Assembly (NCBI GenBank): GCA_031274565.1
Contig: JAISPY010000213.1
Span: 1 to 5,768 of the forward strand
Length of the DNA stretch: 5,768 nt
DNA from: Treponema sp.
Lineage (GTDB): Bacteria; Spirochaetota; Spirochaetia; Treponematales; Breznakiellaceae
Direction of reading: 5' to 3'
A program made the position numbers and the translations under genes. The first letter of the stretch is position 1; each line of letters begins with the position of its first letter. This document shows positions 1-5,768 of the stretch, piece by piece. The notes below the pieces were generated by a model, which made no database searches, was not told where the DNA came from, and was given only the letters and a program-made list of their open reading frames with translations.

Positions 1-249
1 TATCTGCAAGCCATTATTGCGGATCGGTTCCGCAATCCCCCTCCAGGCTCGTACACCGCGACCTTGGACCATACGCTGGTTCGGGAAAAGATCCTGGAAG
101 AGGCTGCAGAAGTCTGTACTGCCAAGACCCACGGGGAAGTGGTTTGGGAAGCAGCGGACCTGCTTTTTTTTACCACCGCGCTGATGACCCGGGAAGGGGT
201 CAGTGTGGCGGAGGTGCTGGACGAACTCGATCGCCGCCACAAGAAGTAG
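1..249 (+). CDS. hisE: Phosphoribosyl-ATP pyrophosphohydrolase (HisE domain), 5' partial
   Basis: The frame is open from base 1 and ends at TAG 247-249, leaving 82 residues. The protein hydrolyses phosphoribosyl-ATP to phosphoribosyl-AMP and PPi, the second step of histidine synthesis, in the cytoplasm. Seen in the sequence: the opening RFRNPPPGSYTATL (residues 9-22) matches the HisE signature of R..NPP.GSYTA.L; EEAAE (33-37) and EAAD (50-53) supply the acidic metal-binding residues of the MazG-like all-alpha fold. The wording KILEEAAEVCTAKT followed by EAADLLFF resembles the HisE domain of multidomain His proteins (HisIE and fungal His4 type) more than the short stand-alone KVGEEA.E form. 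The true start is outside the window. HisE alone is about 90-110 aa, so only a little may be missing, but fusion to an upstream HisI domain is equally possible. A run of eight T (164-171) lies in the conserved LLFF region; the frame is intact across it. The family is confident; the domain architecture is not. Confidence 0.88.
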   Translation, partial: YLQAIIADRFRNPPPGSYTATLDHTLVREKILEEAAEVCTAKTHGEVVWEAADLLFFTTALMTREGVSVAEVLDELDRRHKK

Positions 250-440
250 CGCCACCGCATCATCCGGTAGGCCAGCGGCTGGGAGCTTATGGATGGATAG
301 GAGCGGCCAAGTGAGCTACCTCAGGTTGAAGCAGGGGACTGGAGCTTGCCGAAATACTCCTGTTTCAGCAAGACCGCCCAATAGGGAAGGCCCGCTTCCC
401 CGCCCCCAGCGCGTCCTCCCAGGAGCGGTGAGAGAAAAAA
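250..440. other. Convergent intergenic gap with two small hairpins
   Basis: This stretch separates the hisE stop from the nadE stop, so transcription from both sides should end here. I see no gene in it. Two inverted repeats stand out. The first is CTTGC (345-349) and GAAA (351-354) pairing with TTTC (363-366) and GCAAG (368-372), with one C/A mismatch and an 8-base loop. The second is GGGAAG (384-389) pairing with CTTCCC (395-400) over a 5-base loop. Neither is followed by a T run on either strand, so neither is a textbook intrinsic terminator. They may still stop or stabilise transcript ends. This is weak, structure-only evidence. Confidence 0.35.
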
Positions 441-2171
441 TTAGAGTTCGTGGAGGGTGCGGGCGATGGGCATACGGCGGCCCATACCGAAGGCCCGCTT
501 GGACACCTTCAGCACTGGCGGGGCCTGCCGGCGCTTGAACTCAGCCCGGGCCGCGGTCTTGATAATCCACCCGCTCAGTTCCGCATCAAAGCCTCGGGCG
601 CTGATTGCATCCTTGGAGAGATTCTCGAAGAGATAGAGCTTCAGAATCTCGTCAAGTTGCTCATAGGGGGGAAGACTGTCCGCGTCCTTTTGATTGAACC
701 GGAGTTCCGCCGAAGGGGGCTTTCTGAGAATCTCCTCAGGAATAATCCCCCTGCCCTGGGCAGCCTGGGCCTTTTCATTGATACGCCGGCACAGCGCAAA
801 CACCTCGGTCTTAAAGAGGTCGCCGATAGGCCCCAGGGCGCCGTTCATATCACCATACAAGGTACAATACCCCATGGCAAGTTCGCTCTTGTTTCCCGTG
901 GTAAGTAGCATGGAATCGAATTTATTGGAAAAAGCCATGAGCAGGGAGCCTCGGATCCGGGCCTGGAGGTTTTCCTCCGCCACATCAAAGGGCCGCCCCT
1001 CAAAGACCTCATCCAGGGTAGCCAGGAAACTGGTAAACACCGGCTCAATGGGCAGGCTCACATACCGGCATCCCAGCCGTGCGGCAAGTTCCGCCGCGTC
1101 ATCCTTAGAACCTGGGGATGAAAACCGGGAAGGCATACTGAAACAAACCACCTGATCCTTCCCCACTGCCTGTACCGCCAAATACGCCACCAGGGCCGAA
1201 TCAATGCCTCCGGAAAGCCCTAGATGGGCCTTGGTAAAACCGCACTTGTGCATGTATTCCCGGATACCCATAACCAGGGCGGCTTCCAGTATATCCAGTT
1301 CCGGTCTGGTCAAGCCAACCTGGAAGGGATCCGCCTCCGGCGTTTCTATCTGCAGCGCCGCTCCTGGGGGATCCGAAGGCTCCCAGGTGAGCAGGTCCTC
1401 CTCAAAGGCTTTAGCCATGAGCCGCAAGGGATAATCCTTGGCCGCTCCGGACCTGAGTCCCTCAGGCATCGGGGCAACGATAAAGGAGCGTCCGTCAAAC
1501 AAGATCGAATCATTGGCCCCTACCGCATTGATATACACCAGGGGGATATTACCCCGGATACTGATGCGTTCCGCCAAAGCCCGGCGGACCTTAAGTTTCC
1601 CCGCGATATAGGGTGAAGCCGAAGGCACACAGAGCAGACTGATACCTTGGTCCAGGAGTTCCTGCACCGGGTCTCGGAGATAGCTCGTACCGGGAATATC
1701 CGTTTCCCGCCATACGTCTTCACAGATTGCCACCCCGATGCGCTCCCCCTTCCATGCAAAGACCGGCCATTGCCGGGCGCTTTCAAAGTTACGGGCTTCA
1801 TCAAACACATCATAGGTGGGAAGCAGGGTCTTGATCTGCTGAAAAACCAATTGCCCGTTCAGCACAATCCCATAGGCGTTCACCAGGGACTTGCCCCGAC
1901 TGTAGGGGTTCCGGTTCACAAAGCCCAGCCCCACGGCAATCCCTTCGGGGATTTCCCGCTGCAGGATATGTACGGTTCGGATGTTCATTTCAACAAACCG
2001 GTCTTGATCCAGCAGGTCCATAGGAGGATACCCGCAGATCGCCAATTCAGGAAAGAGCACCAGGTCGGACCGGTGTTCTCCTTGGGCTTTACGGATCAGG
2101 CGTAGAATTTTTTCGCGGTTGCCGGTAAAGTCGCCGATGGTGGAATTGATCTGAGCTATGGTGATACGCAT
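441..2171 (-). CDS. nadE: Glutamine-dependent NAD(+) synthetase
   Basis: The enzyme makes NAD+ from deamido-NAD+, ATP and glutamine, the last step of NAD synthesis, in the cytoplasm. Counted from the ATG at 2177 it has 578 residues, normal for the two-domain form. Residues 1 to about 270 are the carbon-nitrogen hydrolase (glutaminase) domain, with the triad visible as E44 (LFPELAICGYPP), K116 (QQIKTLLPTYDVFDE) and C152 (AICEDVW). Residues from about 290 to 578 are the synthetase domain: SGGIDS PP-loop at 322-327, ENLQARIRG at 402-410, TTGNKSE at 426-432, GDMNGALGPIGDLFKTEV at 442-459 and RKPPSAEL at 485-492. All key residues are present, so it should be active and able to use glutamine without a separate amidase. 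Two in-frame ATGs lie six bases apart (2177 and 2171). The AGGA at 2181-2184 is 9 bases from the 2171 ATG but only 3 from the other, so I place the start at 2171 (576 aa). It is transcribed alone, divergently from the phosphofructokinase gene. The family call is very secure. Confidence 0.97.
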   Translation of the reverse strand: MRITIAQINSTIGDFTGNREKILRLIRKAQGEHRSDLVLFPELAICGYPPMDLLDQDRFVEMNIRTVHILQREIPEGIAVGLGFVNRNPYSRGKSLVNAYGIVLNGQLVFQQIKTLLPTYDVFDEARNFESARQWPVFAWKGERIGVAICEDVWRETDIPGTSYLRDPVQELLDQGISLLCVPSASPYIAGKLKVRRALAERISIRGNIPLVYINAVGANDSILFDGRSFIVAPMPEGLRSGAAKDYPLRLMAKAFEEDLLTWEPSDPPGAALQIETPEADPFQVGLTRPELDILEAALVMGIREYMHKCGFTKAHLGLSGGIDSALVAYLAVQAVGKDQVVCFSMPSRFSSPGSKDDAAELAARLGCRYVSLPIEPVFTSFLATLDEVFEGRPFDVAEENLQARIRGSLLMAFSNKFDSMLLTTGNKSELAMGYCTLYGDMNGALGPIGDLFKTEVFALCRRINEKAQAAQGRGIIPEEILRKPPSAELRFNQKDADSLPPYEQLDEILKLYLFENLSKDAISARGFDAELSGWIIKTAARAEFKRRQAPPVLKVSKRAFGMGRRMPIARTLHEL

Positions 2172-2180
2172 ACGCATCTA

Positions 2181-2184
2181 TCCT
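2181..2184 (-). promoter_or_regulatory. Ribosome binding site of nadE, deciding the start
   Basis: On the minus strand this reads AGGA. The spacer is 9 bases to the ATG at 2169-2171 and 3 bases to the ATG at 2175-2177. Usual spacing is about 5-9 bases, so the inner ATG is favoured. The resulting N-terminus, MRITIAQIN, also fits the usual start of this family. Confidence 0.55.
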
Positions 2185-2185
2185 A

Positions 2186-2202
2186 GCACAAAAAACGTGT
2201 GC
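2186..2202 (-). repeat. Small inverted repeat in the nadE leader
   Basis: GCACA (2186-2190) and TGTGC (2198-2202) are perfect inverted copies around a 7-base A-rich loop, 9 bases above the upstream nadE ATG. In the nadE mRNA this could form a 5-bp hairpin just before the ribosome binding site, or it could be a short operator half-site pair. Five base pairs can arise by chance, so the functional claim is weak. No clear -35/-10 promoter pair for nadE could be picked out in the 275-base gap. Confidence 0.25.
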
Positions 2203-2379
2203 CGTAAATAGCGTTGATACCGCCGGATAGACGTGGAACATTACTTGAGGGGGTGCAGCGGTTTCCTGGCAGTTCGAAAAACAAGATAGACAAGAAAACA
2301 GAATTCAGCTAGTATTGGTGAAAAAGTGAAAAATCGTTGAAATGTGGACGATTGTCATGTTGAGTGATTCCTATAAGAG

Positions 2380-2429
2380 GGGGCCTTCTTTACCGTACAA
2401 ACCCTAGGTTCAACCGGGTTTACGGCCCC
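2380..2429 (+). promoter_or_regulatory. Possible structured leader upstream of pfp
   Basis: Two nested inverted repeats lie just above the pfp ribosome binding site. The outer arms are GGGGCC (2380-2385) and GGCCCC (2424-2429); the inner arms are AAACCC (2399-2404) and GGGTTT (2416-2421) around an 11-base loop. A short GT/AC pair (2395-2396 with 2422-2423) can join them. A TATAAG at 2372-2377 could be a -10 element, but it has no good -35 partner at normal spacing. If it is used, transcription would start near 2384 and the RNA would keep only the inner stem. It matches no riboswitch class that I recognise. Confidence 0.35.
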
Positions 2430-2438
2430 GAGAGCATC

Positions 2439-2444
2439 AAGGAG
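2439..2444 (+). promoter_or_regulatory. Strong ribosome binding site of pfp
   Basis: AAGGAG lies 8 bases upstream of the ATG at 2453-2455, an almost ideal Shine-Dalgarno match and spacing. It fixes the start of the phosphofructokinase and argues against any overlapping reading frame that begins further upstream. Confidence 0.8.
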
Positions 2445-2452
2445 ATACCGGA

Positions 2453-4129
2453 ATGGAAATATCCGCCCTACAGCAAGCCCGTTACGGGTACCAACCCAAG
2501 GTTCCCCGGACCTTATCCCAGGAACTTACCACTATCGCCCTTTCCCTGGGCGCTCCCACCGAATCCGTCACGGATCAGGCGGATCTCAGGGCTTTGTTCA
2601 AACACACCTATGGCAAACCCCTGGTACGCTTTGTAACCGAAACCGGGAAGTCCAATGAATCCATGACCCGGGCATTAACCGCCGGGGTCATCCTTTCAGG
2701 CGGGCAAGCTCCCGGAGGCCATAACGTGATCGCCGGCCTCTATGACGGTCTCAAGCGGGGAAATCCCCGTTCCCGGCTCTATGGTTTTCTCGACGGCCCC
2801 AGCGGGCTTACGGAAAACAGATTCCGGGAGCTGACCGGACCGGTCATTGACGCGTACCGGAATACCGGCGGCTTTGATATGATAGGCTCAGGCCGGACCA
2901 AGGTTGAGACCCCGGAACAGTTTGCCGCGGCCCTGGAAACCGCCAAAAAGCTCAAGCTGGACGCGGTGCTCATCATCGGCGGAGATGATTCCAACACCAA
3001 CGCCGCGCTCTTGGCGGAGTATTTTCTGAATCAAGGTTCACCTATCCAGGTCATCGGCTGTCCCAAAACCATTGACGGGGATCTCAAGAACGAACATATC
3101 GAAGCCTCCTTCGGCTTTGATACTGCGGTAAAAACCTACAGTGAACTCATCGGCAATGTCGCCCGGGATGCGAATAGCGCGAAGAAATACTGGCATTTCA
3201 TTAAACTCATGGGTCGTTCGGCCAGTCACATCGCCCTGGAATGCGCCCTCCAAACCCAGCCCAATAGGTGTTTCATCTCCGAGGAGGTGGCGGCCCAGCA
3301 GTGGTCTTTGAATCAGGTGGTAGACCAGATCTGCACTTCCGTGGTTAAGCGGGCGGAAAACAAAGAATACTTTGGGGTGGTCCTCATCCCTGAGGGGCTG
3401 GTGGAATATATCCCGGAGATGAGGCGGCTCATCACTGAGCTTAACGATACCATAGCTGCATCGGAGGAGGCATTAGCGGCCCTTCCTAATTTAGGGGATC
3501 ATGTTGCCTTTCTCAGCGGGAAGCTCTCCCCCGCCTCCCGGGAACTCTTAGGGAGTCTTCCGGCGGATATTGCCCGGGAACTGCTCATGGACCGGGACCC
3601 GCACGGTAATGTTCAGGTCTCCCGGATCGAGACGGAAAAGCTCCTCATGGGGATGGTGGAGAAGCGGCTTGCCCGCTTAAAGCAGGAGGGCGCCTATAAA
3701 GGGAAATTCAACGCCCTGGGGCACTTCTTTGGGTATGAGGGCCGCTCGGCTTTTCCCAGCAATTTCGACGCGAATTACGGGTATTCCCTGGGCTTGAGTG
3801 CCTTTGTGCTCATCGCCTCAGGACTGACTGGGTATATTTCCTGCGTGAGAAACCTCACCGCTCCTCCTGAGGAATGGATTCCCGGCGGGGTCCCCCTTAC
3901 CATGATGATGCACCTGGAATGGCGTCATGGTTCTCAGAAACCGGTGATTCGTAAGGCCCTAGTGGATCTTGAAGCAGCGCCCTTTAAGACCTTTGCCGCG
4001 GCCCGGGATACCTGGGCGATTACCACCAGTTTTCTGTATCCCGGGGGGATCCAGTACTTCGGCCCGTCGGAACTCTGCGACCAGCCTCCGCTGGAGCTGC
4101 AACTGAAACAGCAGGGCATAAGGACATAA
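2453..4129 (+). CDS. pfp: PPi-dependent 6-phosphofructokinase, long form
   Basis: The enzyme reversibly phosphorylates fructose 6-phosphate to fructose 1,6-bisphosphate using pyrophosphate instead of ATP, in the cytoplasm. The protein is 558 aa, the size of the long PPi-PFK group (plant beta-subunit-like, also found in spirochaetes), much longer than the roughly 320 aa bacterial ATP-PFK. Visible motifs: GGQAPG at 83-88 (phosphate-binding loop), GGDDS at 176-180, PKTIDGD at 204-210 with the catalytic Asp in TIDGD, MGR at 253-255, PEG at 313-315 and GYEGR at 427-431. The second Asp of GGDDS and the Lys of PKTIDGD are the two residues that mark PPi rather than ATP use in this family; ATP enzymes carry Gly at those places. 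The start is supported by AAGGAG 8 bases upstream. The gene stands alone, divergent from nadE and followed by a hairpin-rich block. No truncation or frameshift is seen. PPi use is inferred from residues and is strong. Confidence 0.96.
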   Translation: MEISALQQARYGYQPKVPRTLSQELTTIALSLGAPTESVTDQADLRALFKHTYGKPLVRFVTETGKSNESMTRALTAGVILSGGQAPGGHNVIAGLYDGLKRGNPRSRLYGFLDGPSGLTENRFRELTGPVIDAYRNTGGFDMIGSGRTKVETPEQFAAALETAKKLKLDAVLIIGGDDSNTNAALLAEYFLNQGSPIQVIGCPKTIDGDLKNEHIEASFGFDTAVKTYSELIGNVARDANSAKKYWHFIKLMGRSASHIALECALQTQPNRCFISEEVAAQQWSLNQVVDQICTSVVKRAENKEYFGVVLIPEGLVEYIPEMRRLITELNDTIAASEEALAALPNLGDHVAFLSGKLSPASRELLGSLPADIARELLMDRDPHGNVQVSRIETEKLLMGMVEKRLARLKQEGAYKGKFNALGHFFGYEGRSAFPSNFDANYGYSLGLSAFVLIASGLTGYISCVRNLTAPPEEWIPGGVPLTMMMHLEWRHGSQKPVIRKALVDLEAAPFKTFAAARDTWAITTSFLYPGGIQYFGPSELCDQPPLELQLKQQGIRT

Positions 4130-4236
4130 GCCTATGCTTAGGCGGACGCTTGCTCACCGGGCAAGCGCCTGTACGCTTCAGCCGCCCCGCATCTTTAGTC
4201 CTGCGGAACCCCGAAGGTCTTTAGGCCCGAAGCGTT
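4130..4236. repeat. Hairpin-dense non-coding block, possible dispersed repeat or structured RNA
   Basis: The block starts one base after the pfp stop and reaches the point where transposase similarity ends. It holds several inverted repeats. GCCTA (4130-4134) pairs with TAGGC (4139-4143). CGCTTGC (4147-4153) pairs perfectly with GCAAGCG (4161-4167) over a 7-base loop. GGCGG (4141-4145) can close this with CCGCC (4182-4186). AAGCG (4163-4167) can instead pair with CGCTT (4174-4178), and CGCTTC (4174-4179) with GAAGCG (4229-4234). CCT-CGG (4200-4206) pairs with CCG-AGG (4211-4217) around AACC. TCTTTAG (4192, 4218) and CCCGAAG (4210, 4226) occur twice as direct repeats. The first hairpins could end pfp transcription, but no T run follows. 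The block may be a repeat element, a structured RNA or the edge of the IS; I cannot tell which. Confidence 0.4.
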
Positions 4237-4709
4237 AATTGTGGAAACTTCATTTCCCTTACTCTTTTCCTCCGTTTTCACTTGGGCCAGTATCAGCCGG
4301 TCGTCGGTGGCCCATGCGCTGACCCCATGCGCCGCCTTTAGACACGCGAACTTATCAGCGCTGCCCCATATGGTTTTCCCGTCTATTGCCACCACTTCCC
4401 GGTCTATCGGGAGCCACAAGTCTTGTATCCACCGCATAAAACACGCTTCCAACTCTTCCGGTTTCAACCGTGCTCTCCCCCAACCGGTACCCATCGTGCT
4501 TGGGTATCCCATTCTTCAAGGGCAGGAAGTTTTTCAGCCAGCCCCGCTTCGCCTTCCCGTAATCCTCAAGCAACGGTAACGTTGCCGTCTTCCCAGCCCT
4601 CGGCCATGCTCATACACGCCACTATCGTAATGATGATGACTTCGTTCAAAGGATACCGATTTTTCCGCTCTATGCGCGGGTCTTTCACGTTCTTGAAGTA
4701 CTCCACCAA
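4195..4709 (-). pseudogene. ISAs1-like transposase remnant (DDE type), frameshifted and truncated
   Basis: Read in three successive frames on the minus strand, this matches the N-terminal half of ISAs1-family transposases. Bases 4709 to about 4586 give LVEYFKNVKDPR, then YPLNEVIIITIVACMSMAEGWED. About 4568 to 4493 give LEDYGKAKRGWLKNFLPLKN followed by GIPKHD. About 4470 to 4237 give RLKPEELEACFMRWIQD, REVVAIDGKTIWGS, HGVSAWATDDRLILAQVK and KSKGNEV. The first catalytic Asp (IDGK) is at 4381-4383. The first break lies at about 4568-4585, where roughly 16 extra bases carry a small inverted repeat. The second is a net +1 insertion within 4471-4492. After NEVSTI the similarity stops and a foreign tail, NASGLKTFGVPQD, runs to TAA 4195-4197. 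The second Asp and the Glu of the DDE triad are absent, so it cannot be active. No terminal inverted repeat is seen at either end. The start is uncertain: TTG at 4707-4709 is the outermost codon that fits. Confidence 0.85.
4570..4585. repeat. Perfect 6-bp inverted repeat at the transposase frame break
   Basis: GCAACG (4570-4575) and CGTTGC (4580-4585) flank a 4-base GTAA loop. They lie between the WED and EDYGKAK parts of the transposase remnant, where relatives have about one residue. The extra bases break the frame and bring in a TGA at 4566-4568. This looks like a small insertion or a templated repair event, which I infer from the family alignment as I remember it. Confidence 0.45.
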
Positions 4710-4716
4710 CGGCGCT

Positions 4717-5768
4717 ATCTTGGGGCAAACTCTGCGGGAATGGAAATTCCAGGCCGCAAAACCCCTATACCCTGTTTGTATCTGTTCCGATGCCGGAGTG
4801 TCAAAATCCAGAGGCGCTAAAGCGCCCGACGATGTTTCAGTGGTGACCCTCACCGACCTTGCGCTTCCGGCCTCGACCAATATCAAGAACATCACCCGCC
4901 AGTATAACCTTGCCCGGTTTAACCAGCAGGACGGCGGGGCGGTAGTGGTCTTTTCCACCTATCAAAGTATTGATGTAATCAGCGAAGTCCAAAAATCAAT
5001 CAACCGCCGGAAAAAGGATAGCTTTACTTTTGATTTAATCGTATGCGACGAAGCCCACAGGACAACAGGCGTAACCCTTGCCGGCGCCGATGAATCGGCC
5101 TTTGTGAAAGTCCACGACAACAATTTTCTTAAAGCCAAAAAGCGGATGTATATGACCGCCACCCCCCGGCTTTATTCCGACGCCGCCCAAAAGAAGGCTC
5201 GCGAAGCCGAGGCTGTTTTATGTTCAATGGACGATACCGCCCTCTATGGCGAAGAAATGCACCGTATCGGTTTTGGCGAGGCGGTTGATAAAAAACTGCT
5301 CTCTGATTATAAAGTGCTGGTCCTTACTATCGAGGAAGGCCAATTAAAAGAAAACCTTAAAAAATCCATTGAAGAAAAGAACGCCGAGGTAGATGCCGAG
5401 GATGCCTTGAAAATAATCGGCTGTATCAATGCCCTTTCAAAAAAATCCCTTACCGACCAACAATTATTTGCCGGAGTAGACCCCGCCCCCATGCGGAGCG
5501 CCGTTGCCTTCTGCCAGAACATCGCCATATCCAAGGCCACCGCCGCCGCCTTTAACGATTGCCGGGAAGCCTACTTTGAAATCCTCTCCGAAAGAGAACG
5601 GGCCGGGATCGTTACCGTCGAGGCGGATCACGTTGACGGCACAATGGGCGCGCAAACCAGGGAACAAAAACTCCAATGGTTAAAATCCGCCGACCCTTCC
5701 CTCAGACAATGCCATATCCTTAACAATGTCCGCTGTCTTTCAGAAGGGGTTGACGTTCCTTCCCTTGA
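4717..5768 (+). CDS. DEAH-box helicase of a restriction-type protein, 5'-truncated and running off the window
   Basis: About 350 residues of a superfamily 2 helicase are visible. In order: LGQTLREW (4720-4743, motif Ia region), PLYPVCICSDAGVS (from 4765), VVVFSTYQSI (4942-4971), DEAH (5047-5058), MTATPR (5152-5169) and NVRCLSEGVDVPSL (5725-5766, motif V region). The wording matches the large predicted-helicase group (COG4889-like) found in single-polypeptide Type ISP restriction-modification enzymes such as LlaGI, which combine nuclease, helicase and methyltransferase in about 1,600 aa. The nuclease and methyltransferase are not in view, so the exact class is an inference. Similarity begins abruptly near 4714-4720, next to the transposase remnant, and the Walker A segment that should lie some 25-30 residues earlier is absent. 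No start codon with a ribosome binding site is seen. The frame is open backwards to 4342 through antisense transposase, with in-frame ATGs at 4606 and 4630-4636. It is most likely a broken gene, although its visible part has no internal stop. Confidence 0.82.
   Translation, partial: MLGQTLREWKFQAAKPLYPVCICSDAGVSKSRGAKAPDDVSVVTLTDLALPASTNIKNITRQYNLARFNQQDGGAVVVFSTYQSIDVISEVQKSINRRKKDSFTFDLIVCDEAHRTTGVTLAGADESAFVKVHDNNFLKAKKRMYMTATPRLYSDAAQKKAREAEAVLCSMDDTALYGEEMHRIGFGEAVDKKLLSDYKVLVLTIEEGQLKENLKKSIEEKNAEVDAEDALKIIGCINALSKKSLTDQQLFAGVDPAPMRSAVAFCQNIAISKATAAAFNDCREAYFEILSERERAGIVTVEADHVDGTMGAQTREQKLQWLKSADPSLRQCHILNNVRCLSEGVDVPSL

Noticed and set aside
164..171. Run of eight T in hisE as a programmed frameshift site or sequencing error
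   Set aside because: The HisE frame is correct on both sides of the run and ends with a sensible C-terminus, so no shift is needed.
450..2105. Several plus-strand open frames of 76-153 codons antisense to nadE
   Set aside because: They lie wholly inside a gene with every catalytic motif intact, show no recognisable domains and lack convincing ribosome binding sites. They are shadows of a GC-rich gene.
2352..2377. Sigma-70 promoter using TTGTCA (2352-2357) and TATAAG (2372-2377)
   Set aside because: The spacer is only 14 bases, too short for a normal promoter. TATAAG remains only a possible -10.
2364..2636. 90-codon open frame beginning upstream of and overlapping the phosphofructokinase start
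   Set aside because: Its product is low-complexity and proline-rich, and it overlaps a gene with a near-perfect ribosome binding site and full motif support.
4147..4167. Intrinsic terminator for pfp
   Set aside because: The 7-bp stem is good, but no T run follows on the plus strand, so I list it only as part of a hairpin block.
4134..4238. 34-codon plus-strand frame (ATG at 4134, TAA at 4236) inside the hairpin block
   Set aside because: It has no ribosome binding site, the product is rich in Arg and Pro, and the reading is better explained by the dense inverted repeats.
4241..4579. 112-codon plus-strand frame over the IS remnant
   Set aside because: It is antisense to clear transposase similarity (IDGKT and KNGIP segments) and resembles no protein that I recognise.
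1..5768. CRISPR array, tRNA or rRNA genes
   Set aside because: No regularly spaced repeats and no tRNA-like or rRNA-like segments were seen on reading through the window.

Overview
The window reads as chromosomal bacterial DNA of medium to fairly high GC. The best guess is a spirochaete, possibly a free-living or gut Treponema-type organism. The main reason is the long (558 aa) pyrophosphate-type phosphofructokinase, a form common in spirochaetes, beside a full histidine-pathway gene and a glutamine-dependent NAD synthetase. The assignment is inferred from remembered protein families, not from a search.

Layout. (1) Bases 1-249 (+) hold the 3' end of a hisE-type gene (phosphoribosyl-ATP pyrophosphohydrolase, alone or as the tail of HisIE). 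(2) Bases 250-440 are a convergent intergenic gap with two small hairpins. (3) nadE is an intact 576-578 aa glutamine-dependent NAD+ synthetase on the minus strand, stop at 441, start at 2171 or 2177. (4) A divergent gap of about 275 bases carries the nadE leader and an unusual stem in the leader of the next gene. (5) Bases 2453-4129 (+) hold an intact PPi-dependent 6-phosphofructokinase with a strong ribosome binding site. (6) Bases 4130-4236 form a compact, hairpin-dense, apparently non-coding block. (7) Bases 4195-4709 (-) hold a decayed ISAs1-like transposase with two frame disruptions, a missing C-terminal half and no recognisable inverted repeats. (8) From about 4717 to the window end (+) runs a DEAH helicase of the large restriction-helicase type, cut at its 5' end exactly where the transposase begins and running off the window.

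The first two thirds is ordinary housekeeping metabolism (histidine synthesis, NAD synthesis, PPi glycolysis), with genes in alternating orientation and no operon visible apart from whatever lies upstream of base 1. The last third is a scar: a defence-type helicase has lost its N-terminal part, including the Walker A region, and an IS remnant abuts the break. The helicase frame stays open backwards through the antisense of the transposase to 4342, so a chimeric reading frame exists, but nothing shows that it is expressed.

The most interesting points are the IS/helicase junction, the hairpin block with mutually exclusive pairings at 4130-4236, the small perfect inverted repeat at the first transposase frame break, and the structured pfp leader. 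I see no convincing complete new system in this window.
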